In this document: positions 8,901 to 16,029 of the stretch, piece after piece
Numbering within the stretch: the stretch's first letter is position 1
Layout of the letters: the number at the start of each line of letters is the position of its first letter
Source: an uncultured Lentisphaerota bacterium
Lineage (GTDB): Bacteria > Verrucomicrobiota > Kiritimatiellia > CAIQIC01
Reading direction: 5' to 3'
DNA length: 54,284 nucleotides
Assembly (NCBI GenBank): GCA_903896925.1
Contig: CAITZM010000167.1
Span: 1 to 54,284, forward strand
Notes under the pieces: generated by a model
Told to the model about the DNA's origin: nothing
Databases searched by the model: none
Seen by the model: only the letters and a program-made list of their open reading frames with translations
Translations under genes and position numbers: made by a program

Positions 8901-9125
8901 GGCACGGATCTGCTGGTGTCCAGCGGGCTGGCCTACGCCTGCACGCTCGACCGCGATCCGGCCCTGCGCGCGCTGCTGCTCGACTCGCTCAGCCGCGCCC
9001 TGCAGACCAGCAGCAAGGCCGGCAAAGATTACATCCAGGACATCCGCCAGACCCCGCACGCGCTGGCGATCCTGCACCGGCAGCTCGGCGTGACCGCGCT
9101 GCCAGCGGTGGACCGGAAAAAATAA
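5997..9125 (+). CDS. Secreted RIFT-barrel (PcRGLX/YetA-like) protein, probable polysaccharide lyase-related
   Basis: 1042 residues with a signal peptide (MKMLPTSLLGGLLLLAVPAGG, cleavage near residue 25). Residues about 30-180 look like a carbohydrate-binding beta-sandwich (FEAEDW at the start, YYDYIRLEPL at the end). About 185-260 is Fn3-like. From about 275 the segment with FPRRQWPVTSGIPFAPGTL and FEATAFWPDGSVKWLQASF is the hallmark of the PcRGLX/YetA N-terminal RIFT barrel. A long alpha-helical part follows, with NWGNHEYDMMGALALQF and LHQPSHPGGKAFAAG. The family includes exo-rhamnogalacturonan lyase-like PL26 enzymes, so action on pectic or similar polysaccharide outside the cytoplasm is likely. 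Activity is not proven by any catalytic motif I can name. Two palindromes precede the start. Confidence 0.72.
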   Translation: MKMLPTSLLGGLLLLAVPAGGRSASADTTTNASFRGLAGLLFEAEDWTTPRDAWRTNQVTANQWRLWTTEGAGKRSRDAALTTPKVARDRATPEEGAPPLHTHLTGLPRGTYRAWLGPTSRPLAYSLDGGHTWLKSAGGETDLGTYEIHDGAFDLWVDDRFANPASIGCAYYDYIRLEPLTPPQCTAVAAFTRPDGATEISWISDVPAPPATVACAGRKFQEAVGDTRNHRVTLTGLTTNAACEAVIHCLGASASVKFTAGRRPHTAGSQQQDIELTVSEPTEFPRRQWPVTSGIPFAPGTLASSGDVILADGAGKSLPAQFEATAFWPDGSVKWLQASFLADTAPTPVKLQLRCGKAAPPLAPAKPVGIRQTPDGLTVGSEALTVPISQKAFTLFPGGTAHITDGAGKVFVAGAPDSLRIEEDGRIRTVVRAEGDFVAKDGAKLFRWRARYFFYAGQDWTRVQWTIGNNETTAVLTNLREAGLNIPFAARGAVSGAFDGGEAVALTAPATLLQDKDDHFVTTLAGQTITGQQAAGCAFVGDRRQQGLTIAVPNFWQLYPKGFELRPEGVTVKILPLLPANAFEKESKNSENLIRLYYGYDRGQYRIKRGLEFSTDVYVRSNPTNDLRFAAWAGQPLCAVAPPEHYCASGVFGFVEPRQAGLFDAYEKMAADGLAQLEKNRRTKHEYGWMNFGDWHGERHFNWGNHEYDMMGALALQFIRTGEPQWLRWADDCARHSTSIDTVHYPWQDRMAGRVYAHSIGHVGGFFDMTDPRFRAIGNVFGLADPTRPNQFITGAIDPGGHIFQPGNFRVGFLTGERRYREVAELVCGAQATYMTRDFDFGIERAAGWPLMNAVAAFEATGAPFFLHAAQLYAAKITGKQTERGDWGLRHGPPECLHQPSHPGGKAFAAGVLLNGLMLFDTIAPSAGIKQCIVRNAHWLEKYAWNHATHSFRYLDTCPTFAKGGSNGGTDLLVSSGLAYACTLDRDPALRALLLDSLSRALQTSSKAGKDYIQDIRQTPHALAILHRQLGVTALPAVDRKK

Positions 9126-9140
9126 GGCGCAGCCACGGCG

Positions 9141-9160
9141 CCTTTTCCCGGAGCGCGGGA
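9141..9160. repeat. Imperfect palindrome TTTTCCCG...CGGGAAA
   Basis: Inverted repeat about 15 bases after the stop at 9125 and 130 bases before the OmpA gene. It has the TTTTCC/GGAAA outer bases of the palindromes at 5961 and 48774 with a GC-rich core. It could be a weak terminator or a relative of that family. Confidence 0.35.
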
Positions 9161-9289
9161 AACCTGCCGGCCGCCTTTCCACGGGCCGGGAAGGGCCCGG
9201 CGCACGGCGGGTCCGGCGGGCGGTTTTGGTTTGCCTTCCCGTGGAATCGTGCTAGCGTTGCCCCGCGTTTTTTTGGATGGAGAATCACT

Positions 9290-10648
9290 ATGTTGAAAAA
9301 AATCATTTTGGCGTTCGTGGCGGTGGCGGGTCTGGCCGGTGCAGCACAGGCTGCGGACGCGGCGGCCGCACCGGCGCGCGACATCTTCAAGGAAGCACCG
9401 TTCACCTTGAGCGGGGGCGCCGGCCTGGTCAAATTCGAAGGCGACCAGGTGATCAAGGACAGCTTTTTCCTGTCGCTCAAGCTCGGCTACGACCTCTCGC
9501 CGCGCTGGACCGTGGAAGGCGGCCTGGACCTGCTGCCCTATCTCGGCGCGCGCAGCTTCGAGGTGGGCGACCCGCACAAGGCGAAGGAATTGAGCGGCAG
9601 CGCGTGGGCCGTGCGGCCCTCGGGCGACATCCTCCTGCACCTGCGCAACACCAAGGACGCGCGTTTTGACCCGTTCCTCTCGGCGGGCGCCGGCCTCGTC
9701 CTGAGCAGCGACGACCTCGGGTACGGCAACGTGACGCCGTTCGCGCAGTTCGGCGGCGGCCTGTTCTTCCATTTCAACGACGAGTGGGCGATGCGCGCCG
9801 ACTACCGCGCCGCAGTCGTCGCCGACCGCGAGGACACCGAGGTCAACCACTACATCAGCGTCGGCGTGACGTACCGCTTCGGCGCCGCGGCGCCCGCGCA
9901 CATCGTGTTGCTGCAGCCCGGCGACATCGACAGCGATGGCGACGGCCTGACCGACCGCGAGGAAATGGCGCTCGGCACCGACCCGTTCAATCCCGACACC
10001 GACGGCGACGGCCTGACCGACGGCGAAGAAGTGAAGCTCTATCACACCGATCCGCTCAACCCCGACACCGACGGCGACGGGCTCTCGGACGGCGCCGAAA
10101 TGCACGTCTATCACACCGATCCGCTCAACGCCGACACCGATGGCGGCGGCGTTTCCGACGGGCACGAGGTCATCGAGGACGGGACGAACCCGCTCGACCC
10201 CAAAGACGACCTGATGAAGTACACGCTGCTGCTGGAGTTCGACTACGACAAGGCGCTCATCCGCTCCGGCGACCTCGACAAGCTCGAGATCATCAACAAG
10301 GTCCTCCGGCGCGATCCGGCCGCGACCGCGAAGATCGAAGGCCACGCCGACAAGCGCAAGCGCTCGACGGCCGAGTACAACCAGACGCTGTCCGAGCGCC
10401 GCGCGAAGGCCGTGGTGGATTACCTGAGCAACGTTTGCGGCGTCAAGTCCGGCCGCCTGTCGCAGAAGGGCTGGGGCTTCAGCAAGCCCGTCGTGCCGAA
10501 CACGACGGAAGCGAACATGCAGAAGAACCGGCGGGTCGAGGTCTACATCAAGCCGAGCGGCACCGTGCAGCTCGACCGCACCGGCACCGACAATCCCGGC
10601 ACCGTGGCCAAGCCGGTCGCCCCGCAGCCCGGGCCCGGCATCAAGTAA
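9290..10648 (+). CDS. Outer-membrane beta-barrel protein with TSP3 repeats and OmpA domain
   Basis: 452 residues. The start at 9290 is supported by GGAG nine bases upstream and by a signal peptide (MLKKIILAFVAVAGLAGAAQA). Residues about 30-200 resemble an OmpA-like beta-barrel (alternating strands ending in GVTYRFG). About 210-305 carries calcium-binding thrombospondin type 3 repeats (DSDGDGLTD, DTDGDGLTDGEE, DTDGDGLSDGAE). The C-terminal OmpA domain (FDYDKALIRSGD, IEGHADKRKRS, NQTLSERRAKAV, NRRVEVYIK) should bind peptidoglycan, so the protein would tie the outer membrane to the wall. The third TSP3 unit is degenerate (DTDGGGVSD). It is followed 11 bases later by the FmdB-like gene. Confidence 0.9.
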   Translation: MLKKIILAFVAVAGLAGAAQAADAAAAPARDIFKEAPFTLSGGAGLVKFEGDQVIKDSFFLSLKLGYDLSPRWTVEGGLDLLPYLGARSFEVGDPHKAKELSGSAWAVRPSGDILLHLRNTKDARFDPFLSAGAGLVLSSDDLGYGNVTPFAQFGGGLFFHFNDEWAMRADYRAAVVADREDTEVNHYISVGVTYRFGAAAPAHIVLLQPGDIDSDGDGLTDREEMALGTDPFNPDTDGDGLTDGEEVKLYHTDPLNPDTDGDGLSDGAEMHVYHTDPLNADTDGGGVSDGHEVIEDGTNPLDPKDDLMKYTLLLEFDYDKALIRSGDLDKLEIINKVLRRDPAATAKIEGHADKRKRSTAEYNQTLSERRAKAVVDYLSNVCGVKSGRLSQKGWGFSKPVVPNTTEANMQKNRRVEVYIKPSGTVQLDRTGTDNPGTVAKPVAPQPGPGIK

Positions 10649-10659
10649 GGGCGGAGCCC

Positions 10660-10911
10660 ATGCCGCTGCGCGATTACATCTGTGCCGACGAAGCGCGCAG
10701 CTGTCCGCACTGCCGGCAGGGCTTTGAAGCGCTCGAACACGCCGGGGCCACGCCGCTGCTCACCTGCTCGCGCTGCGGCGCCCCCATCGTCCGCAAGATT
10801 TCGGCGCCGCGCGTGCCGCCCACCAAAGGCTCGTTCACCGACCGGGCCAAGCGCGCCGGCTTCCACCAGTTCAAACGCGTGGACCACGGCGCCTATGAGA
10901 AGCAATTTTAG
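10660..10911 (+). CDS. FmdB-like small zinc-ribbon protein
   Basis: 83 residues, start at 10660, 11 bases after the OmpA stop, with GGCGGAG just upstream. Two CxxC knuckles (CPHC and CSRC) and the surrounding ICADE...GFEALEHAGATPLLTCSRCGAPIVRKIS are typical of the FmdB/CxxC_CXXC_SSSS regulatory-protein family. These are small proteins of unclear role, sometimes proposed to be regulatory. Probably co-transcribed with the OmpA-like gene, though a functional link between the two is not evident. Confidence 0.82.
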   Translation: MPLRDYICADEARSCPHCRQGFEALEHAGATPLLTCSRCGAPIVRKISAPRVPPTKGSFTDRAKRAGFHQFKRVDHGAYEKQF

Positions 10912-11040
10912 CGGATGGAAGATGGATGATGGTGAAGGGTGGATGGCAGAAGACAACAGGGGAAGCGGGAGGCGGGCCACACTGATTGTCCTTGGCGTCC
11001 TTTTTTGTCCTTCTGGTCACAGTTCCAAACGGCAGGCTTC
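10912..11040. other. Intergenic segment with GGATGATGG-type low-complexity repeats
   Basis: Contains GGAT/GATGG-rich low-complexity sequence at about 10913-10950 followed by a GTCCTT-rich stretch (GTCCTTGGCGTCCTTTTTTGTCCTT, about 10988-11012). I see no gene or clear promoter. Both simple-sequence types look like dispersed intergenic repeats rather than remnants of coding sequence. Confidence 0.4.
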
Positions 11041-12048
11041 ATGAACAATCCCTTGCACATTCTGTTCCTCGGCGGCACCGGCAACATCTCCACGGCGGCC
11101 GTGGCACTGCTCGCCGCCCGCGGGCACCGCGTCAGCGTCCTGACGCGCGGGCACCAGGCCGCGCCGGACGGCGTGCGCCTGCTGACGGCCGACCGCCACG
11201 ACGCCGACGCGATGCGCCGCGCCATCGGCGGCGACTGGCCCGACGTGGTCATCAACTTCATCGGCTACACGCCCGCGGAGGCCGCGCTCGACCACGCGAT
11301 CTTTGCCGGCCGGATCCGCCAGTACCTCTTCATCAGCACCACGATGGTCTATGCCGTGCCCCGCCGCCACCTGCCGCTGACCGAGGACGGCGCGCGCGGC
11401 AATCCGTTCTCGCCCTACGCGCAGCAGAAGCAGGTGTGCGAGGACTGGCTGCTCGAAAAATGGCGGGCCGGGAAATTCCCGGTGACCATCGTGCGCCCGT
11501 CGCACACCTACAGCCCGCGCTGGATTCCCAACCCCGTCCGCAGCAGCAGCTATGCGCCGGTCGCGCGCCTCGAGCGCGGCCAGCCGGTGTTCGTCCATGA
11601 CGATGGACAGGGCCTCTGGACGCTGACCGCCGCGAGCGACTTCGCGACGGGCCTGGCCGGCCTGGTCGGGCGCGCAGAGACGCTCGGCGAGGCCTTCCAC
11701 ATCACCAGCGACGAAGTCCTGACGTGGAACCAGATCTACGCAGAGATCGTCCGCGCGGCGGGCCTGCCCCACGCGGAGATCCTGAAAATACCGACGCCGT
11801 TTCTCTGCCAGGTGTGCCCGTCCTTGCAGGAAAAGCTGCCCGCCGACAAGGCCGAGCCCGGCGTGTTCGACAACGCAAAGATCAAACGGTTCGTGCCCGA
11901 GTTCGCGTGCCGGACAAGCTTCCGCACCGGCATCGCCGAAGCCCTCGCCTGGTTCCGCGCCGATCCCGCCCGCCAGGTGCCCGACCCGGAAACCGAGGCC
12001 ATCTTCGAGCGCGCCTGCACCGCCTGGCTCGCGGCGCGGCCGCGGTAG
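11041..12048 (+). CDS. NAD-dependent epimerase/dehydratase (extended SDR)
   Basis: 335 residues. Start at 11041; the open frame upstream is repeat DNA. The N-terminal nucleotide-binding motif is GGTGNIS (residues 10-16). The active-site pair is YAQQK (YxxxK) after an upstream ISTTMVYAV Ser/Thr stretch, so the catalytic residues look intact. The later IVRPSHTYSP and DEVLTWNQIYAEIV segments match NAD-dependent epimerase/dehydratases close to the CSP41/isoflavone-reductase-like branch. Cytoplasmic; probably acts on a nucleotide sugar or related compound. The neighbours do not identify a pathway. Confidence 0.87.
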   Translation: MNNPLHILFLGGTGNISTAAVALLAARGHRVSVLTRGHQAAPDGVRLLTADRHDADAMRRAIGGDWPDVVINFIGYTPAEAALDHAIFAGRIRQYLFISTTMVYAVPRRHLPLTEDGARGNPFSPYAQQKQVCEDWLLEKWRAGKFPVTIVRPSHTYSPRWIPNPVRSSSYAPVARLERGQPVFVHDDGQGLWTLTAASDFATGLAGLVGRAETLGEAFHITSDEVLTWNQIYAEIVRAAGLPHAEILKIPTPFLCQVCPSLQEKLPADKAEPGVFDNAKIKRFVPEFACRTSFRTGIAEALAWFRADPARQVPDPETEAIFERACTAWLAARPR

Positions 12049-12249
12049 CTCCCGCAGGTTGCTTCCATCCGAACCCGCAGGACCGTGCCCTTCGTGGAAG
12101 CGGCGGCCCGCCGCTTATCGACGGTTACGCGGCGGAGCGCCACCGGACGCGCACGGGACGGTTGCGCTCCCCGGTTATACTTTCTTCGTTCCGGCTCAGT
12201 CAGAGTGTGTCGGCGGAGCTTTCCGTTCCCGTGTTTTTTGTGGTGGGGC

Positions 12250-12275
12250 TCGCGGGGCCGGAAAGTCGCGCCCAC
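12250..12275. repeat. GCGGGGCYGGAAAG repeat (family R2), degenerate copy
   Basis: TCGCGGGGCCGGAAAGTCGC followed by GCCCAC. Same layout as the better copies at 12574 and 48940: a GC stem around CYGGAAAG, then CCCAC. Confidence 0.5.
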
Positions 12276-12334
12276 GGAATACGATCCCACGCGGCGGAGA
12301 ACGCTTCCGGCTTTGTCCGTGCGCGCTGTGTGGC

Positions 12335-12381
12335 GGCACGCGTCCCGCGTGCCGGTGCAGGCGGCGTCCCGCCGCCTGTGC
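12335..12381. repeat. Two adjacent palindromes with GTCCC loops
   Basis: 12335-12353 is GGCACGC, GTCCC loop, GCGTGCC. 12357-12381 is GGCGGC, GTCCC loop, GCCGCC with CAG/CTG extensions. The stems differ but the five-base loop is the same. Confidence 0.7.
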
Positions 12382-12489
12382 ACTGCTTCAGGATAAAACC
12401 TGGCTACGTGAAGGCGGCCGCCCCCGTCTCGCTGGGTGCGCCGTGGATCCTACCGGTGCCGGGTGGTCGGGCGTGACGCCCGACTCACC

Positions 12490-12508
12490 GGCAGGTGGGA
12501 CACCTGCC
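12490..12508. repeat. Palindrome with GGA loop
   Basis: GGCAGGTG, GGA, CACCTGCC: eight-base perfect stem, related in design to 12335-12381. Confidence 0.65.
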
Positions 12509-12573
12509 GCCACGTGGTTTGGCCTCGGTGCAGGCTTTTACGAGGCGGCCTGTGCGGCCCGATTGGGGCCGGG

Positions 12574-12602
12574 TTCGCGGGGCTGGAAAGCCCCGCTCAC
12601 AG
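12574..12602. repeat. GCGGGGCTGGAAAGCCCCGC repeat (family R2)
   Basis: TTCGCGGGGCTGGAAAGCCC continuing into CGCTCACAG. GCGGGGCT and AGCCCCGC form the stem around GGAA. Almost the same sequence is at 48940-48969. Confidence 0.7.
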
Positions 12603-12650
12603 GAAGCTTTGTTGAAAGCAGAAAGCGGAATTTGAAGGATGCCGGCTGTA

Positions 12651-12670
12651 GCGGCGGCCTGTGGCCGCCG
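12651..12670. repeat. Palindrome GCGGCGGCC-TGT-GGCCGCCG
   Basis: Perfect GC-rich stem with a TGT loop, 145 bases upstream of the histidine kinase gene. Confidence 0.6.
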
Positions 12671-12815
12671 GCGGCGATACCATGGCATGTAACCCGAAGA
12701 TTTCGTTGCTGTGGAGTGGAACGTAAAAAGTCTTGTTTTGCTGGCAAATCATGCTATTCAATACGCCATTCTGACACAGCACCGTGGATTGCAACATGAG
12801 GCATAATGGCGCGCC

Positions 12816-13994
12816 ATGACACCTGGATTCGTTGAAAAACTGATTGCACGGATGGACCGGTTGGATCCGGAAAGTCTGCAGACCTATTTCCTGCGCATGT
12901 CGCGCGAGAAGGGCTTGCTGGAGACGATCTTCCACGCGATCCAGGAAGGCATTGTCGTGCTCGATGGCGATGGCCGGGTGGCCTATGCAAACCGCGCGGC
13001 GGGGAAACTGCTGGGGATGAGCGTCGCGGACATGACCGGGCAGCCCATTCAGCGCTACGTCCGCGACATCGACTGGGAAGGCGTGATGCGGCTGGATGTG
13101 AAGGAATGGTCGCGCCTCGTCAGCCGCGAGATCGAGATCACCTACCCCGAACACCGCTTCGTCGTCTTCTACGTGGTGCCGCTGGCGATGGTCAACGCGG
13201 CCGAGACCGGCGCGGTGGTGATCCTGCGCGACGTGACGCACGACCGCGAGCACGAGGCGAAGACGATCGAGTCGGAACGCCTGAACGCCCTGATGCTGCT
13301 CGCCGCCGGCATGGCGCACGAGATCGGCAATCCGCTCAACTCGCTGAACATCCACCTGCAACTCATCGCCCGCGAGGTCGGCGCGCTGCCGGACGCGGAG
13401 CGCGAGAACCTGCGCGACCTGCTCGACGTGACGCAGAAGGAAGTGAAGCGGCTGGACGGCATCATCGCGCAGTTCCTCCAGGCGATCCGGCCCGCCCCGC
13501 TCAAGCTGGAGCCGACGAGCGTCCGCGAAGTGTTGCAGGAGACGATCGATTTCCTGCAGCACGAGGTCCGCGACCGCGATGTGCTCGTCGAGGTCGAACT
13601 GCCCGGAGATCTGCCGGCGATCCCGCTCGACCGCCAGCAGATCCGGCAGGCGTTCTTCAACATCATCCGCAACGCGATCCAGGCGATGACCAACGGCGGG
13701 CTGCTGAAGATCGGCGCCCGCCTCTCCGAGCGGTTCCTCGCCATCACGTTCAAGGATACCGGGCCCGGCATCACGCCGGAGCGGCTGGCCAACATGTTCG
13801 AGCCGTTCAACACGACGAAGGCCGAGGGCTCCGGCCTCGGCCTGATGATCGTCCAGCGCATCGTCCGCGACCACGGCGGGCAGATGGAAATCCACAGCGA
13901 GCCGCACGCCGGCACCACCTTCACCCTCCTGCTGCCGCGCGAGGAGCAGCGCATCCGGCTGCTGAAGGCCCACCGCGCCGAAAAGAATGTATGA
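12816..13994 (+). CDS. NtrB-like PAS sensor histidine kinase
   Basis: 392 residues, no membrane segment, so cytoplasmic. A PAS domain lies at about 35-150 (AIQEGIVVLDGDGRVAYANRAAGKLLGM). The HisKA phospho-acceptor is His168 in GMAHEIGNPLNSL. A HATPase_c domain follows (N box FFNIIRNAIQAM, G1 FKDTGPGI, G2 GSGLGLMI). This layout is that of NtrB/AtoS-type kinases. The gene for an NtrC-like regulator follows in the same direction after 287 bases, so they are very likely partners. The signal is unknown. The intervening repeats could weaken co-transcription. Confidence 0.9.
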   Translation: MTPGFVEKLIARMDRLDPESLQTYFLRMSREKGLLETIFHAIQEGIVVLDGDGRVAYANRAAGKLLGMSVADMTGQPIQRYVRDIDWEGVMRLDVKEWSRLVSREIEITYPEHRFVVFYVVPLAMVNAAETGAVVILRDVTHDREHEAKTIESERLNALMLLAAGMAHEIGNPLNSLNIHLQLIAREVGALPDAERENLRDLLDVTQKEVKRLDGIIAQFLQAIRPAPLKLEPTSVREVLQETIDFLQHEVRDRDVLVEVELPGDLPAIPLDRQQIRQAFFNIIRNAIQAMTNGGLLKIGARLSERFLAITFKDTGPGITPERLANMFEPFNTTKAEGSGLGLMIVQRIVRDHGGQMEIHSEPHAGTTFTLLLPREEQRIRLLKAHRAEKNV

Positions 13995-14069
13995 TTGGCG
14001 ATTTAAGATTTATGATTTGCGGAAGGGTGACCGACAGGAGACCGCGCGTCCGGCCTGCTGACACACGGC

Positions 14070-14093
14070 GGGCGCAGCAAGCTGCGCCCCCAC
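14070..14093. repeat. GGGCGCAGCAAGCTGCGCCC palindromic repeat (family R3)
   Basis: GGGCGCAGC and GCTGCGCCC arms. Same family as the two copies at 19517-19541 and 19567-19591. Confidence 0.7.
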
Positions 14094-14136
14094 AAGCGGA
14101 GCAGCACCAGCTATCCGGCAGCCGCGACCATCCCTT

Positions 14137-14164
14137 GTGGGCGGGGTTTTCCAAACCCGCGAAC
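14137..14164. repeat. TGTGGGCGGGGTTTTCCAAACCCGCGAAC repeat (family R2)
   Basis: Inverted orientation relative to 12574. Nearly identical to 15770-15797. The stem is GGGTTT/AAACCC with TTCC in the loop. Confidence 0.7.
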
Positions 14165-14281
14165 TCCACCGCAGCGAAACCACAAGGCGGACCGGACGGC
14201 CGGGGACGGGGGTGCAACGCAGCATGAAAACTTCTTCCCTTCCGCAACCTTGGCGCACTTGGCGTCTAGGCGGTGAATAAA

Positions 14282-15658
14282 ATGAACAAACCCACGATCC
14301 TGATTGTCGATGACGAGAAGAACACGCGCGAGGGCCTGGCGCGCGCCCTGCAGCGGCACTACGAGGTGCTGTTGGCGGAGGACGGCCGGCGCGCGCTCGA
14401 ACTGCTGGACCAGCGGCCGGTCGACGTGATCTTGAGCGACGTGCGGATGCCAGGCATGGACGGCCTGACGCTGCTCCCGCGCGCCCTGGCGCGGCAGCCG
14501 CAGCCGCTGGTGATCCTGCTGACCGCGTATGGCACCATCGAAACCGCCGTCGAGGCCATGAAGCACGGGGCCTACGATTTCCTGCAGAAGCCGGTCAACC
14601 TCGATCAGCTCGACCTCAAGCTCAAGCAGGCGCTGCGCAGCCGCGAGGTGGAGGTGGAGAACCGCGCGCTGCGCGAGCAGCTCGACGAAAAATTCGGCCT
14701 GGAAAAAATCCTCGGCACCTCGGCGCCGATGCAGGAGGTGTTCGACACGCTCCGGCAGGTGGCGCCGACGCGCACGACGGTGCTCGTCGAGGGCGAGAGC
14801 GGCACCGGCAAGGAACTCGTCGCGCGCGCCATCCACCAGCTCAGCCCGCGCGCCAAGGGCCCCTTCGTGCCGGTCCACTGCGCCGCGCTGTCCAAGACGC
14901 TGCTCGAAAGCGAACTGTTCGGCCACGAGAAAGGCGCCTACACCGGCGCGACGGAGCGCCGGTCGGGCCGCTTCGAGATGGCCGACGGCGGCACGCTGTT
15001 CCTCGACGAAATCGGCGAGATCGATCCTGCGGTGCAGGTGAAGATCCTGCGCGTGCTCGAGGAGCACAAGTTCGAGCGCGTCGGCGGCTCCGAACTGATC
15101 GAGGTGGACGTCCGCATGCTCGCCGCGACCAACCGCGACCTGAAGCAGATGGTCGCCGACGGCACGTTCCGCGAGGACCTCTTCTACCGCCTCTACGTCG
15201 TCAACGTCCACCTGCCGCCGCTGCGCGAGCGCGGCAGCGACATCGTCATGCTCGCCCAGCATTTCCTGCAGGAGTTCGCCGCGGAAAACAACAAGCCCGT
15301 CACCACGCTCACGCCCGACACGCTCGACCTGCTGTCGGCCTACCGCTGGCCGGGCAACGTCCGCGAGCTGCGCAACGTGATGGAGCGGATGGTCGTGCTC
15401 GCGCGCAGCGAGAAGCTGACCGTGCGCGACCTGCCCGCGAACATCCGCGAGCTCTCCGGCGGCAAGCCCGCGGGGCTCGCGCTGGGCGGCAACCTGACGA
15501 TGGAGGCGGCGGAGAAACAGCTCATCATCCAGGCCCTCAAGCAGCACGACGGCAACCGCACGCTCGCCGCGAAGCAACTCGGCCTCAGCCGCCGCACCCT
15601 GCACCGCAAGCTCAACGAATACGGGCTCCGCGCCGCCGGCGCGGAACAGAAGGTATGA
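14282..15658 (+). CDS. NtrC-family sigma-54-dependent response regulator
   Basis: 458 residues from the ATG at 14282 (a GTG three codons earlier is possible). The receiver domain has acidic residues D10 and D11 and phospho-acceptor D53 (LSDVRMPGMDG). The AAA+ sigma-54 activation domain has Walker A GESGTGKE, the sigma-54-contacting loop GAYTGA and Walker B GGTLFLDEIGEI. The C-terminus is a Fis-type helix-turn-helix (TLAAKQLGLSRRTLHRKL). It should activate sigma-54 promoters when phosphorylated by the upstream PAS kinase. All key motifs are intact. I could not identify a well-spaced -24/-12 target promoter in the window. Confidence 0.94.
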   Translation: MNKPTILIVDDEKNTREGLARALQRHYEVLLAEDGRRALELLDQRPVDVILSDVRMPGMDGLTLLPRALARQPQPLVILLTAYGTIETAVEAMKHGAYDFLQKPVNLDQLDLKLKQALRSREVEVENRALREQLDEKFGLEKILGTSAPMQEVFDTLRQVAPTRTTVLVEGESGTGKELVARAIHQLSPRAKGPFVPVHCAALSKTLLESELFGHEKGAYTGATERRSGRFEMADGGTLFLDEIGEIDPAVQVKILRVLEEHKFERVGGSELIEVDVRMLAATNRDLKQMVADGTFREDLFYRLYVVNVHLPPLRERGSDIVMLAQHFLQEFAAENNKPVTTLTPDTLDLLSAYRWPGNVRELRNVMERMVVLARSEKLTVRDLPANIRELSGGKPAGLALGGNLTMEAAEKQLIIQALKQHDGNRTLAAKQLGLSRRTLHRKLNEYGLRAAGAEQKV

Positions 15659-16029
15659 TTTAAGATTGCAGATTTACGATTTGCGGACTGAAAAAGTCGA
15701 GGACTTCAGCCTCCGCATAGCGACCGCACGGCCCGCCTGAATGGCCCCCTTCGAAGCAGCTGCACTCTTTGTGGGCGGGGTTTTCCAACCCGCGAACCGC
15801 AGCAAGCCGAAGTTGCTTTCTTTCGTACGCACCGCGGTGCAAAATCTTTCGAACGTGGTCCTCTCGTCCGCGTGAGTTCAAGTTGCGGCGTCAGCTGCGC
15901 TGGGTCCCTGCGTGGCCATTCCTGGTTGACACAGGTCTGGCATCAGCCCACGATGCTCGCCGATGCTGTTGCGCCCGGCAGTTCGCGCTGGGCCACACGT
16001 GTGGCCTTGAGCTGGGCGGGGAGGAAAAG
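15659..16029. other. 371-base gap with an R2 repeat and a possible promoter
   Basis: No gene is supported; the frame that runs into the lipoprotein crosses a repeat. It contains an R2-family copy at 15770-15797 and a TTGACA at 15926-15931 with a poor -10 (CACGAT) 17 bases on, which may drive the lipoprotein genes. Confidence 0.45.
15770..15797. repeat. TGTGGGCGGGGTTTTCCAACCCGCGAAC repeat (family R2)
   Basis: Nearly identical to 14137-14164, so the NtrC-like gene is flanked on both sides by the same repeat in the same orientation. Confidence 0.7.

Larger units (their letters stand above)
12049..12815. other. 767-base gene-free region packed with palindromic repeats
   Basis: No convincing gene: the open frames here are GC-driven and cross the repeats. 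It holds at least four palindromes of the form stem-GTCCC or GGA-stem (12335-12353, 12357-12381, 12490-12508, 12651-12670) and two copies of the GCGGGGCTGGAAAG-type repeat (12250-12275, 12574-12602). The last 110 bases are more AT-rich and probably contain the promoter of the histidine kinase gene, but no good -35/-10 pair is visible. Confidence 0.6.
13995..14281. other. Spacer between kinase and regulator genes, with two repeats
   Basis: No gene. Holds GGGCGCAGCAAGCTGCGCCC with a CCAC tail (14070-14093), an R2-family repeat (14137-14164), and near its end a GCAACCTTGGCGCACTTGGCGTCT stretch like the low-complexity leaders elsewhere. Confidence 0.55.

Noticed and set aside
7047..9182. 711-codon minus-strand frame opposite the RIFT-barrel gene
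   Set aside because: Shadow of a clear secreted protein; Val/Arg/Ala-rich translation with no motif.
12335..12670. CRISPR-like series of repeats
   Set aside because: Stems differ, spacing is irregular, and there are no cas genes; they are separate palindromes.
12742..12756. TGGCAAATCATGC, possible sigma-54 site ahead of the PAS kinase
   Set aside because: GG to GC spacing is eight bases instead of ten.
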